The position numbers were made by a program, and so were the translations under genes. A DNA stretch of 64,000 nt. Source: Micromonospora sp. C31. Lineage in GTDB: Bacteria; Actinomycetota; Actinomycetes; Mycobacteriales; Micromonosporaceae. The DNA is taken from positions 62,001 to 126,000 of the forward strand of contig NZ_JAGPXN010000016.1 of assembly GCF_018070575.1 (NCBI RefSeq). The letters run 5' to 3'. Under the pieces are notes generated by a model. That model had not been told where the DNA came from. It made no database searches and saw nothing but the letters and a program-made list of their open reading frames with translations. Shown here one piece after another: positions 42,356 through 51,287 of the stretch. How positions within the stretch are numbered: the stretch's first letter is position 1; each line of letters begins with the position of its first letter.

Positions 42356-42841
42356 TCAGATCGGCGGGCGACGCCAGGCGTGCGAGCTGACCCGCCGGGG
42401 GAGCCGGCCGCCCGAGGTGCGGGCCGCGAGCGCCGCGTGTGCCTCGCGCACCGGCGCCACCCCGACCCGGCGGCTGGTGTCCAGCACCGAGCCGGTGCGC
42501 CGGGCCACCGCCCGCGCGTCGGCGTGCAGCTCCTCCAGGTCGGCGCTGGCGTCGGCGACCAGCGTCAACAGGGCGTTGCGCCCCGCGGGGTAGGTGACGA
42601 CGGCGCCGGCCGAGGTGCGGACCACGGATTCCCGGAACTCGCCGTGCCGCACCGTGTCGGCCACCCGGTGGCCGAGGCCGAAGCTGGCCGCCGCGAGCGC
42701 CGCCAGGTGGGTGGCGTCCGTCGCCGGCAGGTCGCTGGAGATCAGCAGGCCGTCGGTGCCGGCCAGCACCGTGCCCGCCACCTCGGGGCGGCGCAGGCGC
42801 AGCCCCGACAGTTCCGTTCCCATCATCGTGTCCGCGTCCAC
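42356..42841 (-). CDS. Roadblock/LC7-domain protein, stand-alone
   Basis: A 161-aa protein whose first 120 residues fit the roadblock/LC7 fold. GTVLAGTDGLLISSDLP, then ATHLAALAAASFGLGHRV, then VVTYPAGRNALLTLVADASAD reproduce the strand-helix pattern of conservon CvnB proteins. A basic C-terminal tail of about 35 residues follows. In Streptomyces such proteins accompany a sensor kinase and a GTPase; none is nearby here, so its partner is unknown. The GTG at 42841 has GGGAG 6 nt upstream; ATG codons at 42826 and 42823 are alternatives. Confidence 0.82.
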   Translation of the reverse strand: MDADTMMGTELSGLRLRRPEVAGTVLAGTDGLLISSDLPATDATHLAALAAASFGLGHRVADTVRHGEFRESVVRTSAGAVVTYPAGRNALLTLVADASADLEELHADARAVARRTGSVLDTSRRVGVAPVREAHAALAARTSGGRLPRRVSSHAWRRPPI

Positions 42842-43021
42842 GGGTGTCTCCCTACCGTCGGGCCGTCACTCTGGTCACGTTCCGCGCTGGGAACGCTACC
42901 GCCGGCCATGCCGGACCGCGATCCCGTAACCGTCGGCGATCGGCCGACAACTCTCGACTGTTCGGAGGTTGTGCATCCGTCGCCCGCGCGGCGACGGCGA
43001 GCCGTCCGCGGCGCGCGGGCG

Positions 43022-43027
43022 TAACCT
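43022..43027 (+). promoter_or_regulatory. -10 box of leaderless promoter for the VOC protein
   Basis: TAACCT followed by 7 nt (GATCGGC) and the ATG at 43035. Confidence 0.5.
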
Positions 43028-43034
43028 GATCGGC

Positions 43035-43388
43035 ATGAGCAGCGCCTGGGAGAGCCTGACCGTCGACGCCCGGGACCCCGCCCGGCTCGCCCGCTGGTGG
43101 GCCGAGGCCCTGGGCTACCAGGTGGTCACCGAGCAACCGGACGAGGTGGAGATCCGCCGGGCCGCCGACCGGCTGCCGGGCATCGTCTTCGTGCCGGTCG
43201 CCGACGACAAGACCACCAAGAACCGGCTGCACATCGACCTGCGCCCCGACGACCTGGAGGCCGAGGTCGAGCGGCTGGTCGACATGGGAGCCCGGCACGT
43301 CGACGTGGGTCAGGGCGAGGTGGACTGGACCGTGCTGGCCGATCCGGAGGGCAACGAGTTCTGCGTGCTGCGGCAGCGTGCGGGCTGA
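43035..43388 (+). CDS. VOC-fold (glyoxalase/dioxygenase-like) protein
   Basis: A 117-aa protein with one vicinal-oxygen-chelate unit. LTVDARDPARLARWWAEALGYQVV is the standard N-terminal beta-alpha. KNRLHIDLRPDDLEAEVERL and WTVLADPEGNEFCVL complete it. The C-terminal ADPEGNEFC motif, with Glu and the preceding His (RLHIDL), gives candidate metal ligands. This subgroup (glyoxalase-like, actinobacterial) has no assigned substrate. It overlaps the dgt start by 11 bp, suggesting coupled expression. Confidence 0.88.
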   Translation: MSSAWESLTVDARDPARLARWWAEALGYQVVTEQPDEVEIRRAADRLPGIVFVPVADDKTTKNRLHIDLRPDDLEAEVERLVDMGARHVDVGQGEVDWTVLADPEGNEFCVLRQRAG

Positions 43389-44655
43389 CCGTCCGGGGCC
43401 GGACGATCCGGACGTCGCCCGTCGGGTCGACGAGCCGCCGAAGGACACCGGGTACGGGCGGTCGGCGTACGAGCGGGACCGCGCCCGGGTGCTGCACTCG
43501 GCGGCGTTCCGGCGGCTCGCCGCGAAGACCCAGGTGCACACGGCCGGCACCGACGACTTCCTGCGTACCCGGCTGACCCACTCGCTGGAGGTCGCGCAGA
43601 TCGCCCGGGAGATGGGGGCGCGGCTGGGCTGCGACCCGGACGTGGTCGACACCGCCGGGCTCGCCCACGACCTCGGCCACCCGCCGTTCGGGCACAACGG
43701 CGAGGACGCGCTCGACGCCCTGGCGGCCGGGTGCGGCGGCTTCGAGGGCAACGCGCAGACGCTGCGGGTGCTGACCCGCCTGGAGGCCAAGGTTCTCGCC
43801 CCGGACGGGACGTCCGTTGGCCTCAACCTGACCCGCGCCTCGCTCGACGCGGTCAGCAAGTACCCGTGGCCGCGCCGGCCCGGCGTGCGCAAGTTCGGGG
43901 CGTACGACGACGACCTCCCGCTCTTCGCCTGGCTGCGCGCCGGCGGCCGGGGTGACGACCGGCGCTGCCTGGAGGCGCAGGTGATGGACTGGGCCGACGA
44001 CGTCGCGTACTCGGTGCACGACGTCGAGGACGGCATCCACGGCGGGTACGTGACGCTGCGCCCGCTGCTGCACGACCCGCAGGAGCGGGCGGCGCTCTGC
44101 GCCGACGTCGCCGCCACCTACTCCGGCGAGTCCCCGGCCGACCTCGGTGACGTGCTGCTGGAGCTGCTCGACGACCCGGTGCTCGCCCCGCTGGCCGGCT
44201 ACGACGGCAGCCACCGTGCGCAGGCGGCGCTGAAGGAGACGACCAGCGTGCTGACGGGCCGCTTCGTCTCGGCCGTGGTGGCGGCCACACAGGAGCGGTA
44301 CGGTTCCGGTCCGCACCGCAGGTACGCCGCCGACCTGGTGGTGCCCCGGCGTACCCGGGCGCGGTGCGCGTTGCTCAAGGGGATCGCCCTGCGGTACGTG
44401 ATGCGTCGCCCCGGCTCGGGGGACCGCTACCGGCGGCAGCGGGAGATCCTGGCGGAGCTGGTGCACACCCTGGCCGACCGGGCGCCGGACGGGCTGGATC
44501 CCGTCTTCGCCCCGCTCTGGTCGGCCGCGCCGGACGACGCCGCCCGACTGCGGGTGGTGATCGACCAGGTCGCCTCGCTGACCGACCCGGGAGCCGTCGC
44601 CTGGCACGGGCGGCTGGTGCGCGGTGTGGGAACCGGTCATCCGCCGAGGGGATGA
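43378..44655 (+). CDS. dgt: dGTP triphosphohydrolase-like HD-domain protein
   Basis: Deoxynucleoside triphosphate triphosphohydrolase family, 425 aa; it may cleave dNTPs to deoxynucleosides and triphosphate. The HD metal site is formed by RLTHSLEVAQIAR, AHDLGHPPFGHNGE and MDWADDVAYSVHDVEDG. FRRLAAKTQVHTAG is the nucleotide-proximal segment. The GTG start lies within the end of the VOC gene. Synteny with dnaG (Rv2344c-Rv2343c in M. tuberculosis) holds, although two genes now intervene. Confidence 0.93.
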   Translation: MRADRPGPDDPDVARRVDEPPKDTGYGRSAYERDRARVLHSAAFRRLAAKTQVHTAGTDDFLRTRLTHSLEVAQIAREMGARLGCDPDVVDTAGLAHDLGHPPFGHNGEDALDALAAGCGGFEGNAQTLRVLTRLEAKVLAPDGTSVGLNLTRASLDAVSKYPWPRRPGVRKFGAYDDDLPLFAWLRAGGRGDDRRCLEAQVMDWADDVAYSVHDVEDGIHGGYVTLRPLLHDPQERAALCADVAATYSGESPADLGDVLLELLDDPVLAPLAGYDGSHRAQAALKETTSVLTGRFVSAVVAATQERYGSGPHRRYAADLVVPRRTRARCALLKGIALRYVMRRPGSGDRYRRQREILAELVHTLADRAPDGLDPVFAPLWSAAPDDAARLRVVIDQVASLTDPGAVAWHGRLVRGVGTGHPPRG

Positions 44656-44678
44656 CGGGGATGGGCGGCCGAGCCAAC

Positions 44679-44692
44679 TTAGGCTAACCTAA
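44679..44692. promoter_or_regulatory. Iron box (IdeR/DmdR1 type) upstream of siderophore-interacting protein
   Basis: TTAGGCTAACCTAA is the core of the actinobacterial IdeR/DmdR1 operator. It contains the TAACCT -10 box (44685-44690), which ends 7 nt before the ATG. Iron-loaded repressor would therefore sit on a leaderless promoter. Confidence 0.85.
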
Positions 44693-44697
44693 CCGAC

Positions 44698-45534
44698 ATG
44701 ACGGAACGCCCCATCAAGGTCACCACCGCCCGGGTGCTGCGCACCGTGCGGCCCACCCCCCACGTCGTCCGGCTGGTGCTCGGGGGTGAGGAGCTGACCG
44801 GCCTGCCGGTGGGCGAGTTCACCGACCACTACATCAAGATCGTCTTTCCGGCGCCGGGGACGCGGTACCCGATCCCGGCGGATCTCAACGTGCTCCGCCG
44901 TGACCTGCCCCGGGAGAAGTGGCCCCGGCTGCGCGCGTACACGGTGCGGGCCTGGGACGCGTCGGCCGGCGAGCTGACCGTCGACATCGTGCACCACGGT
45001 GACGTGGGGCTGGGCGGGCCGTGGGCGGCCGCGCTGCGCCCCGGCGACCCGGTGCCCTTCGTCGGCCCCGGCGGGGCGTACGCCCCCAGCCCGGACGCCG
45101 ACTGGCACCTGCTGGTGGGCGACGAGAGCGCGCTGCCGGCGATCGCCGCCGCCCTGGAGCGGCTGCCCGCCGGCGCCCCGGCCACCGTCTTCGTCGAGGT
45201 CGCCGACCCGACCGAGGAGCAGCCGCTGGCCAGCCCGGGCGCGGTGCGCCTGACCTGGCTGCACCGGGGCGACCGCCCGGTCGGGGAGGCACTGGTCGCG
45301 GCCGTACGCGCCCTGGAGTTCCCGCCCGGACAGGTGCACGCCTTCGTGCACGGCGAGGCTACCTTCGTCAAGGAGCTGCGCCGCCTGCTGCGCGTCGAGC
45401 GCGGGGTGTCCCGTGAGCGGCTGTCCATCTCCGGCTACTGGCGTCGCGGCCTGGACGACGAGGGCTGGCGCGCCAGCAAGCCCGACTGGAACCGGCAGGT
45501 GGAGGCCGAGGAGTCCGCCGCCGTCCCGGTTTGA
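44698..45534 (+). CDS. Siderophore-interacting protein (FAD ferric reductase family)
   Basis: FAD-binding reductase of the ViuB/SIP family, 278 aa, expected to release iron from imported ferric siderophores using NAD(P)H. RLRAYTVRAWD (about 79-89) is the R-x-Y-T flavin motif. DIVHHGDVGLGGPWAAALRPGD follows, and the SIP C-terminal domain holds LLVGDESALPAIAAAL and HAFVHGEATFVKELR. The terminal SGYWRRGLDDEGW is diagnostic. The iron box in its promoter predicts expression only in iron starvation. No siderophore biosynthesis or uptake genes are adjacent. Confidence 0.95.
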   Translation: MTERPIKVTTARVLRTVRPTPHVVRLVLGGEELTGLPVGEFTDHYIKIVFPAPGTRYPIPADLNVLRRDLPREKWPRLRAYTVRAWDASAGELTVDIVHHGDVGLGGPWAAALRPGDPVPFVGPGGAYAPSPDADWHLLVGDESALPAIAAALERLPAGAPATVFVEVADPTEEQPLASPGAVRLTWLHRGDRPVGEALVAAVRALEFPPGQVHAFVHGEATFVKELRRLLRVERGVSRERLSISGYWRRGLDDEGWRASKPDWNRQVEAEESAAVPV

Positions 45535-45603
45535 GCGGACACCGGGAGCCCTGCTTCAGGGCACTTGCGGGCGGCATCCGGCATCCCGACCGGCTGACTT
45601 GAT

Positions 45604-45620
45604 CCTGACGCGGCGTCAGG
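45604..45620. promoter_or_regulatory. 17-bp palindrome upstream of BCCT transporter
   Basis: CCTGACGCGGCGTCAGG has perfect 8-bp arms. It lies about 120 nt before the transporter start, in a gap that also holds a GCCCTG/CAGGGC hairpin (45548-45562, probable terminator of the upstream gene). It may be a repressor site. Confidence 0.4.
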
Positions 45621-45740
45621 TCCACCGTCGTGGACGCCGGCGCATCCGTCGTCGGTGGAAGTCGGAGCGGCGGCGGGTGGTTCACGCCCGATGTCGCCCG
45701 GGTGCCTCCCCCGGCCCAGCAGGATGGGCAGGGGGTGGCG

Positions 45741-47375
45741 ATGAGCGGGCAGGTACGCGACCGGGCGCACGCCGAGGGCCGCATCGACCGGTCGGTGCTG
45801 GCGTTCGGCGTCGGCGGCGTACTGGCCGTGGTGGCGTGGGGCGTGCTGGCCCGGGACTCCCTGGCCGGGTTCGGCGAGACCGGCCTGGCCTGGGTGATCG
45901 AGACCTTCGGCTGGTTCTTCGTGGTGGCCGCCGACGCCTTCCTGGTGCTCGCGGTGGTCATCGCGGCGTCGAGGTTCGGGCGGATCCGGCTCGGCGCCGA
46001 CCACGACCAACCGGAGTTCAGCACGCTGGCCTGGGTGGCCATGATGTTCAGCGCCGGGATGGGGATCGGCCTGGTCTTCTTCGCCGTCGCCGAGCCCGTC
46101 CAGCACTACGCGGCCCCACCGCCGGCCACCGGCGTCGCACCGCAGACCGGCGCGGCCGGCGCCACGGCGATGCAGTACACCCTCTTCCACTGGACGCTGC
46201 ACCCCTGGGGGATCTACGCGGTCGTGGCGCTCGCGCTGGCGTACTCCACCTTCCGCAGGGGCCGGGAGAACCGGATCTCGGCTGCCTTCCATCCCCTGCT
46301 CGGGGACCGTGCCGACGGCGTGGCCGGCCGCGCGGTCGACCTGCTGGCCGTCTTCGCCACCGTGTTCGGCTCGGCGACCAGCCTCGGCCTCGGCGCACTC
46401 CAGGTCGCCGCCGGCCTCGACCTGGTGGCGGGGATCCCGGACACGACCACGGTGGAACTCGTCGTGATCGGCGCGCTCACCCTGGCCTTCGTCATCTCCG
46501 CCTTCTCCGGGCTGCACCGGGGCATCAAGTGGCTCTCCACCACCAACGTGCTGCTGGCGGTGCTGCTGATGCTCTTCGTATTCGCGGTCGGACCGACCAT
46601 CTACACGCTGGAGGTCCTGCCGGCCGCGGTGGGCGACTACCTGAGCAACCTGGTCTTCATGTCCACCCGCACCGGCGCCTTCTCCGATCCGTCCTGGCTC
46701 GGCTCCTGGACGATCTTCTACTGGGCGTGGTGGATCTCCTGGGCGCCCTTCGTGGGCACGTTCATCGCCCGCATCTCCCGGGGCCGCACGGTCCGGCAGT
46801 TCCTCGTCGGCGTGCTGCTGGTGCCGAGCGGGGCCAGCGCGGTCTGGTTCGCGGTGCTGGGCGGGAGCGGGCTGCGGGCGCAGGCCACCGGTGCCCGGGA
46901 CCTGGTCGCCGACGTCGGGGCGGGCACCGAGCAGGCCCTGTTCGGCCTGCTGGAGGCGCTGCCGCTGGCGACCCTGACCAGCGTGCTGGCCATGGTGCTG
47001 ATCGCGCTGTACTTCGTCACCAGCGCCGACTCGGCGTCGCTGGTGCTCGGCTCGCTGACCTCGCGGGGCGCCCTGCGTCCGCACCGCGTGCTGGTGGTGC
47101 TCTGGGGGGTGCTGATCGGCTCGGTCGCCGCCGTGCTGTTACTGGTGGGCGGGCTGGACGCGCTGCAACAGGCGACCATCCTCGTGGCCCTGCCGTTCGT
47201 CGGCGTGATGCTCGGCCTGGCCGTCGCGCTGCTCCGGGACATGGCCCGGGACCCGGCGGTCCACCCGCCACCGCGGGTCCGCCGTTCCGGCCTGGCCGCG
47301 GCCGTCCGGGCCGTCCGCTCGTACGAGGAGGAGGACCCACCGCCGGTGCGCCGTTACCTGCGCCGCCCGCGCTGA
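45741..47375 (+). CDS. BCCT-family betaine/choline/carnitine-type transporter
   Basis: Secondary transporter for quaternary ammonium compounds, often osmoprotectants, 544 aa with twelve membrane segments. The substrate/Na site motifs MFSAGMGIGLVFFAVAEPVQHY and FYWAWWISWAPFVGTFIARISRGR are conserved, with FVTSADSASLVLG in a later helix. A C-terminal basic tail (SYEEEDPPPVRRYLRRPR) is cytoplasmic and may sense osmolarity. The ATG at 45741 with GGGGGTGGCG upstream is preferred; in-frame GTGs at 45735 and 45630 are alternatives. The exact substrate is unknown. Confidence 0.94.
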   Translation: MSGQVRDRAHAEGRIDRSVLAFGVGGVLAVVAWGVLARDSLAGFGETGLAWVIETFGWFFVVAADAFLVLAVVIAASRFGRIRLGADHDQPEFSTLAWVAMMFSAGMGIGLVFFAVAEPVQHYAAPPPATGVAPQTGAAGATAMQYTLFHWTLHPWGIYAVVALALAYSTFRRGRENRISAAFHPLLGDRADGVAGRAVDLLAVFATVFGSATSLGLGALQVAAGLDLVAGIPDTTTVELVVIGALTLAFVISAFSGLHRGIKWLSTTNVLLAVLLMLFVFAVGPTIYTLEVLPAAVGDYLSNLVFMSTRTGAFSDPSWLGSWTIFYWAWWISWAPFVGTFIARISRGRTVRQFLVGVLLVPSGASAVWFAVLGGSGLRAQATGARDLVADVGAGTEQALFGLLEALPLATLTSVLAMVLIALYFVTSADSASLVLGSLTSRGALRPHRVLVVLWGVLIGSVAAVLLLVGGLDALQQATILVALPFVGVMLGLAVALLRDMARDPAVHPPPRVRRSGLAAAVRAVRSYEEEDPPPVRRYLRRPR

Positions 47376-47513
47376 TTCGGGCCGGGCGGCCGGGACCGGG
47401 TCCGGACGCGGGCGCGACCGCCGAGGTGGCGGCGGTCGGCGCCACCCGCGGCGTCCCCCGACGGCGCGGCGTCGGTGCGGCAGGGCAGGATGTACGCCGA
47501 GGGGGTGGCGGAC

Positions 47514-49382
47514 ATGGCTGGGCGGATCCGGGACGAGGACATCGCGCTGGTCCGGGAGCGCAGCTCGATCGCCGACGTCATCTCCGAGACGGTGACCCTG
47601 AGGTCGGCCGGCAGCGGCAACCTCAAGGGGCTGTGCCCGTTCCACGACGAGAAGAGCCCCTCGTTCAACGTCTCGCCCGCGCGCAACGTCTGGTACTGCT
47701 TCGGCTGCGGCGCCGGCGGCGACGCGATCAAGTTCCTGATGGACGCCGAGCACCTCAGCTTCGTGGAGTCGATCGAGCGGCTCGCCGACCGCGCCGGCAT
47801 CCAGTTGCGCTACGTCGAGAACGACTCCACCGCGCCGCGCCCGCGTCCCCAACAGGGGCAGCGGCAGCGCCTCGTCGCCGCGCACGCCGCCGCCGTCGAG
47901 TTCTACCGCGCCCAGCTCGGCACCGCCGGTGCCCGCCCGGCCCGGGAGTTCCTGGCCCGGCGCGGCTTCGACCGGGCCGCCGCCGAGCGCTACGGCTGCG
48001 GGTTCGCGCCCGACGCCTGGGACCTGCTCACCAAGCAGCTGCGCCAGCAGGGCTTCAGCCACGACGAGCTGGTCGCCGCCGGGCTGTCCCGGCCGTCGCG
48101 CTCCGGCACCTTGATCGACCGGTTCCGCCGCCGGCTGATGTGGCCGATCCGCGACCTGGCCGGCGACGTGATCGGTTTCGGCGCACGCAAGCTCTTCGAC
48201 GACGACGACGGCCCGAAGTACCTGAACACCCCCGAGACGCCCATCTACAAGAAGTCGCACGTCCTCTACGGCGTCGACCAGGCCAAGCGGGAGATCGCCA
48301 AGCAGGGCAAGGTGGTCGTGGTCGAGGGCTACACCGACGTGATGGCCTGCCACCTGGCCGGGGTCCCGACGGCCGTGGCGACCTGCGGCACGGCGTTCGG
48401 CGCCGACCACATCGGGGTGCTGCGCCGGCTGCTGCTGGACACCGACGACGTGGCCGGTGAGATCATCTTCACCTTCGACGGGGATGCCGCCGGCCAGAAG
48501 GCCGCGCTGCGCGCCTTCGAGGACGACCAGCGCTTCGTCGGGCGTACGTTCATCGCGGTCAGCCCCGACAACATGGACCCGTGCGACCTGCGCCTGGCCA
48601 AGGGCGACCTGGCCGTGCGCGACCTGGTCGCCCGTCGCGAGCCGCTGGTCGACTTCGCGCTGCGGCACGTGATCAACCGCTTCGACCTCGACACCGTCGA
48701 CGGCCGGGTGGAGGCGATGCGCCGGGCCGCGCCGCTGGTCGCCAAGCTCAAGGACCGGGAGAAGCGTCCGGAGTACGTCCGCAAGCTCGCCGGGGACCTC
48801 GGCATGGAGATCGAGCCGGTGCAGCGGGCCGTGCTGGCCGCCGCGTCGGCCGCACCCGGCCGGGACGCCACGCCGGCGTCCCGGCCCGCCCCTGCCCAAC
48901 CGGTCGTCGACAACCCGCACTCGATGGTCGAGCGGGAGGCGCTGAAGCTCGCCCTCCAGGAGCCGGTGCTGGCCGGGCCGATGTTCGACGCGGTCGAGGC
49001 GTCGGAGTACCGGCACCCCGTACACGCGGCGGTGCGGGCGGCCGTCGCAGCCGCCGGCGGGGCCGCCGCGGCGACCGGCGGGGCGGTCTGGATCGAGTCG
49101 GTCCGCGACGCCTGCGAGGACCTGGCCGCGCGGGCGCTCGTCGGAGAGTTGGCCGTGGAGCCGCTGCGCATCGACGGCGAGCCCGACCCGCGCTACGTCT
49201 CGATCACCATGGCCCGGTTGCAGTGGGGCTCCGTCACCGGCCGGATCAAGGACCTCAAGTCCCGGATCCAGCGGATCAACCCGGTCAACAACAAGGACGA
49301 GTACTTCGCCGCCTTCGGCGAGCTGCTGTCGCTGGAGCAGCACGCCCGGGCGTTGCGCGAGCAGGCCGCGGGAGGGCTTTAG
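47514..49382 (+). CDS. dnaG: DNA primase DnaG
   Basis: Synthesises RNA primers at the replication fork. It is 622 aa. The CHC2 zinc finger has C41, H44 (CPFH) and C62, C65 (YCFGCGAGGD). The catalytic TOPRIM core has VVVVEGYTDVMA and FTFDGDAAGQKAAL with its acidic Mg ligands. The C-terminal DnaB-binding helical domain ends near residue 622. The ATG at 47514 (MAGRIRDEDIALVRERSSI) fits family N termini, with GAGGGGGTGG upstream. A small ORF follows immediately. Confidence 0.97.
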   Translation: MAGRIRDEDIALVRERSSIADVISETVTLRSAGSGNLKGLCPFHDEKSPSFNVSPARNVWYCFGCGAGGDAIKFLMDAEHLSFVESIERLADRAGIQLRYVENDSTAPRPRPQQGQRQRLVAAHAAAVEFYRAQLGTAGARPAREFLARRGFDRAAAERYGCGFAPDAWDLLTKQLRQQGFSHDELVAAGLSRPSRSGTLIDRFRRRLMWPIRDLAGDVIGFGARKLFDDDDGPKYLNTPETPIYKKSHVLYGVDQAKREIAKQGKVVVVEGYTDVMACHLAGVPTAVATCGTAFGADHIGVLRRLLLDTDDVAGEIIFTFDGDAAGQKAALRAFEDDQRFVGRTFIAVSPDNMDPCDLRLAKGDLAVRDLVARREPLVDFALRHVINRFDLDTVDGRVEAMRRAAPLVAKLKDREKRPEYVRKLAGDLGMEIEPVQRAVLAAASAAPGRDATPASRPAPAQPVVDNPHSMVEREALKLALQEPVLAGPMFDAVEASEYRHPVHAAVRAAVAAAGGAAAATGGAVWIESVRDACEDLAARALVGELAVEPLRIDGEPDPRYVSITMARLQWGSVTGRIKDLKSRIQRINPVNNKDEYFAAFGELLSLEQHARALREQAAGGL

Positions 49383-49919
49383 ATGGGACTGTTCCGCCGC
49401 AGGTCGAAGCTGCCCCAGGCCGACCGGCCGCCGCTGGCCGCCGACGAGCGGGTGCTCGCCTGGGCCGCCGTCGGCGACGGCGGGGGCGGCGGGGTGGTGG
49501 TCGCCAGCAACCTGGGGCTCTGGCTGCCCGGCCGGGCGCACCGGCTGGGCTGGCACGACGTGCTCAAGGCGGTCTGGTCCGGCCGCGAACTCACGGTGAC
49601 GCCGGCCGAGCCGCTCGCCGAGCGCGACGGCTACCTGGTGGTGGCCGACCGCCCCGCGGAGAGCCACCTGCTGCTCGACCCGGGGGAGCTGCCGCACCAG
49701 GTGCGCGAGCGGGTCACCCGGTCGGTGGCGTACACGCGGCACCACCCGGTGCCCGGCGGCGCCGGCCGGGTCGCGGCACGCCGGGTGCCGGGCGTGGACG
49801 GCCTGACCTGGACGGTCCGCGTCGACCCCGGCACCCCGACGGACTCCCCCGAGGTGCTCGCCGAGCTCGACCGCCTCGTGGCCGAGGCCCGCGCCGCCAC
49901 CGCCCCGGCGGACGTCTGA
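49383..49919 (+). CDS. Conserved hypothetical protein downstream of dnaG
   Basis: A 178-aa soluble protein whose ATG directly follows the dnaG stop (TAGATG). The N terminus MGLFRRRSKLPQADRPPLAADERVLAWA leads into an all-beta-looking region (VVVASNLGLWLPG, HRLGWHDVLKAVWSG), reminiscent of PH-like domains. A helical C terminus follows (LAELDRLVAEARAATA). The contiguity with dnaG suggests co-transcription. No function is known to me. Confidence 0.82.
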   Translation: MGLFRRRSKLPQADRPPLAADERVLAWAAVGDGGGGGVVVASNLGLWLPGRAHRLGWHDVLKAVWSGRELTVTPAEPLAERDGYLVVADRPAESHLLLDPGELPHQVRERVTRSVAYTRHHPVPGGAGRVAARRVPGVDGLTWTVRVDPGTPTDSPEVLAELDRLVAEARAATAPADV

Positions 49920-49929
49920 GCGGCCCGGG

Positions 49930-50898
49930 TCAGCCGCGCTGATAGAACCGGGCGGCCCCGGGGTGCAGCGGAATCGGGTCGGTGCCCGGGGCGCTCTGCT
50001 GGGTGAAGTTGCCGGCCTCCGGGTGCACCCCCACCAGGTCGGCCTGGTGGGCGAAGAGCAGCCGGGTCAGGTCGTACGCCAGCTGGTCGGGCATGTCGGC
50101 GTTGACCAGGATGACGTTCGCCACCGTGACCGTCGGTGTCCCGCTCCTCGTCCGGTACGCCTCCTTCGGCAGCTCGGCGGTGGTGTAGACCGATCCGTGG
50201 CGCGCGGTGAGCGGCTCCGTCAGGTCGGCGACGGGCAGCAGCACGTACCTGCCTGGCGCGTTGGTCAGCAGGTCGGCGATGCCCGGCGTGGGCAGGCCAC
50301 CGGAGAAGAACATCGCGTCGAGCGTGCCGGCCCGCATCCGCTTCACGGTCTCCGGCAGGGAGAGCGTGGCCCGGACGACGTCCCGGTCCGGGTCGAGGCC
50401 GGCGGCGGTCAGCAGACGCCCGGCGATGACGTCCGTGCCGGACTTCGGCGAGCCGGTGGAGACCCGCTTGCCGCGCAGCCCCGACAGCTTGGTGATCTTC
50501 GCGTCGGCGCGCACGATCACGTGGGTGTAGTTGCTGTAGACCCGGGCCAGGGCCCGGACCGGCTGTGGCTGGCCCGCGAAGGCCCCGCGCCCGGCGACGG
50601 CGTCCGCCGCCGTGTCGGCGAGGCTGAAGGCGATCTCCATGTCGCCGCTGGACAGCCGGTTGATGTTCTCCACGGACGCGCCGGTCGGCTCGGCCCGCGC
50701 CTCGTAGCCGGGCAGGTGGCGGCTGATCACGTCCGCGTAGCCGCCGCCGAGCTGGTAGTAGACGCCCGTGGTGTTGCCGGTGGCGAGGAAGATCCGGCCG
50801 CCGTGCCAGGGCTGCGGCCCCGCCTCGGCCGTGCCGCAGCCGGCGGCGAGCACGGTCGCCAGCAGGGCCGCCAGCAGCCGGGAGGCGCGTCCGGTCAC
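49930..50898 (-). CDS. TAXI-family TRAP-type solute-binding lipoprotein
   Basis: Extracytoplasmic receptor, 322 aa. The signal peptide ends in the lipobox LAAGCG (Cys about 20). FLATGNTTGVYYQLGGGYADVI is the TAXI signature, and KRVSTGSPKSGTDVIAGRLL is a second family block. Such receptors feed TRAP permeases (glutamate/aspartate or related acids), but no intact permease gene is present here. Its GTG overlaps the roadblock stop (GTGA), so it is translated from the kinase-roadblock operon. A role as the sensory input of the kinase is an attractive inference. Confidence 0.9.
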   Translation of the reverse strand: MTGRASRLLAALLATVLAAGCGTAEAGPQPWHGGRIFLATGNTTGVYYQLGGGYADVISRHLPGYEARAEPTGASVENINRLSSGDMEIAFSLADTAADAVAGRGAFAGQPQPVRALARVYSNYTHVIVRADAKITKLSGLRGKRVSTGSPKSGTDVIAGRLLTAAGLDPDRDVVRATLSLPETVKRMRAGTLDAMFFSGGLPTPGIADLLTNAPGRYVLLPVADLTEPLTARHGSVYTTAELPKEAYRTRSGTPTVTVANVILVNADMPDQLAYDLTRLLFAHQADLVGVHPEAGNFTQQSAPGTDPIPLHPGAARFYQRG

Positions 50899-51287
50899 GT
50901 CCGGACCGCCGGCTCCAGGGCCTCCGCCACCCGCTGGACCAGCATGGCGGTCTCGTAGCCGATCTGGCCGAGGTCGCAGCCGGGCGCGGCGAGCACCCCG
51001 ACGAGCGCGCGTTCGCCGACCGCCATCACCAGCATCACGCCGCCGTCCATGTCGATGATCTGCTGGCGTACCCGGCCGGCCGACATCAGCCGGGCGGCGC
51101 CGACGGTCAGGCTGGCCAGGCCGCTGATCACGGCGGAGAGCTGGTCCACCTGGTCGGGCGCGAGGTGGGGCGAGGCCGCCAGTCGCAGCCCGTCGCCGGA
51201 CACCGCGAGGGCGTGCGACACGTCCGGCACCTGTTCGGCGAAGTTGGCCAGCAGCCAGTCCAGGCCGGGGCTCACTGAGGGGGTCAT
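50895..51287 (-). CDS. Roadblock/LC7-domain protein (CvnB-like)
   Basis: A 130-aa conservon-type roadblock protein. LDWLLANFAEQVPDVSHALAVSGDGLRLA, the segment with DQVDQLSAVISGLASLTVGAARL, and GVMLVMAVGERALVGVLAAPGCDLG are the consensus blocks. In Streptomyces CvnB binds the CvnA kinase and the CvnD GTPase. Here it lies between the kinase (ATGA overlap upstream) and the TAXI lipoprotein (GTGA overlap downstream). Neither a DUF742 (CvnC) nor a GTPase (CvnD) gene follows. CCAGGAGAAACCC precedes the ATG. Confidence 0.93.
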   Translation of the reverse strand: MTPSVSPGLDWLLANFAEQVPDVSHALAVSGDGLRLAASPHLAPDQVDQLSAVISGLASLTVGAARLMSAGRVRQQIIDMDGGVMLVMAVGERALVGVLAAPGCDLGQIGYETAMLVQRVAEALEPAVRT

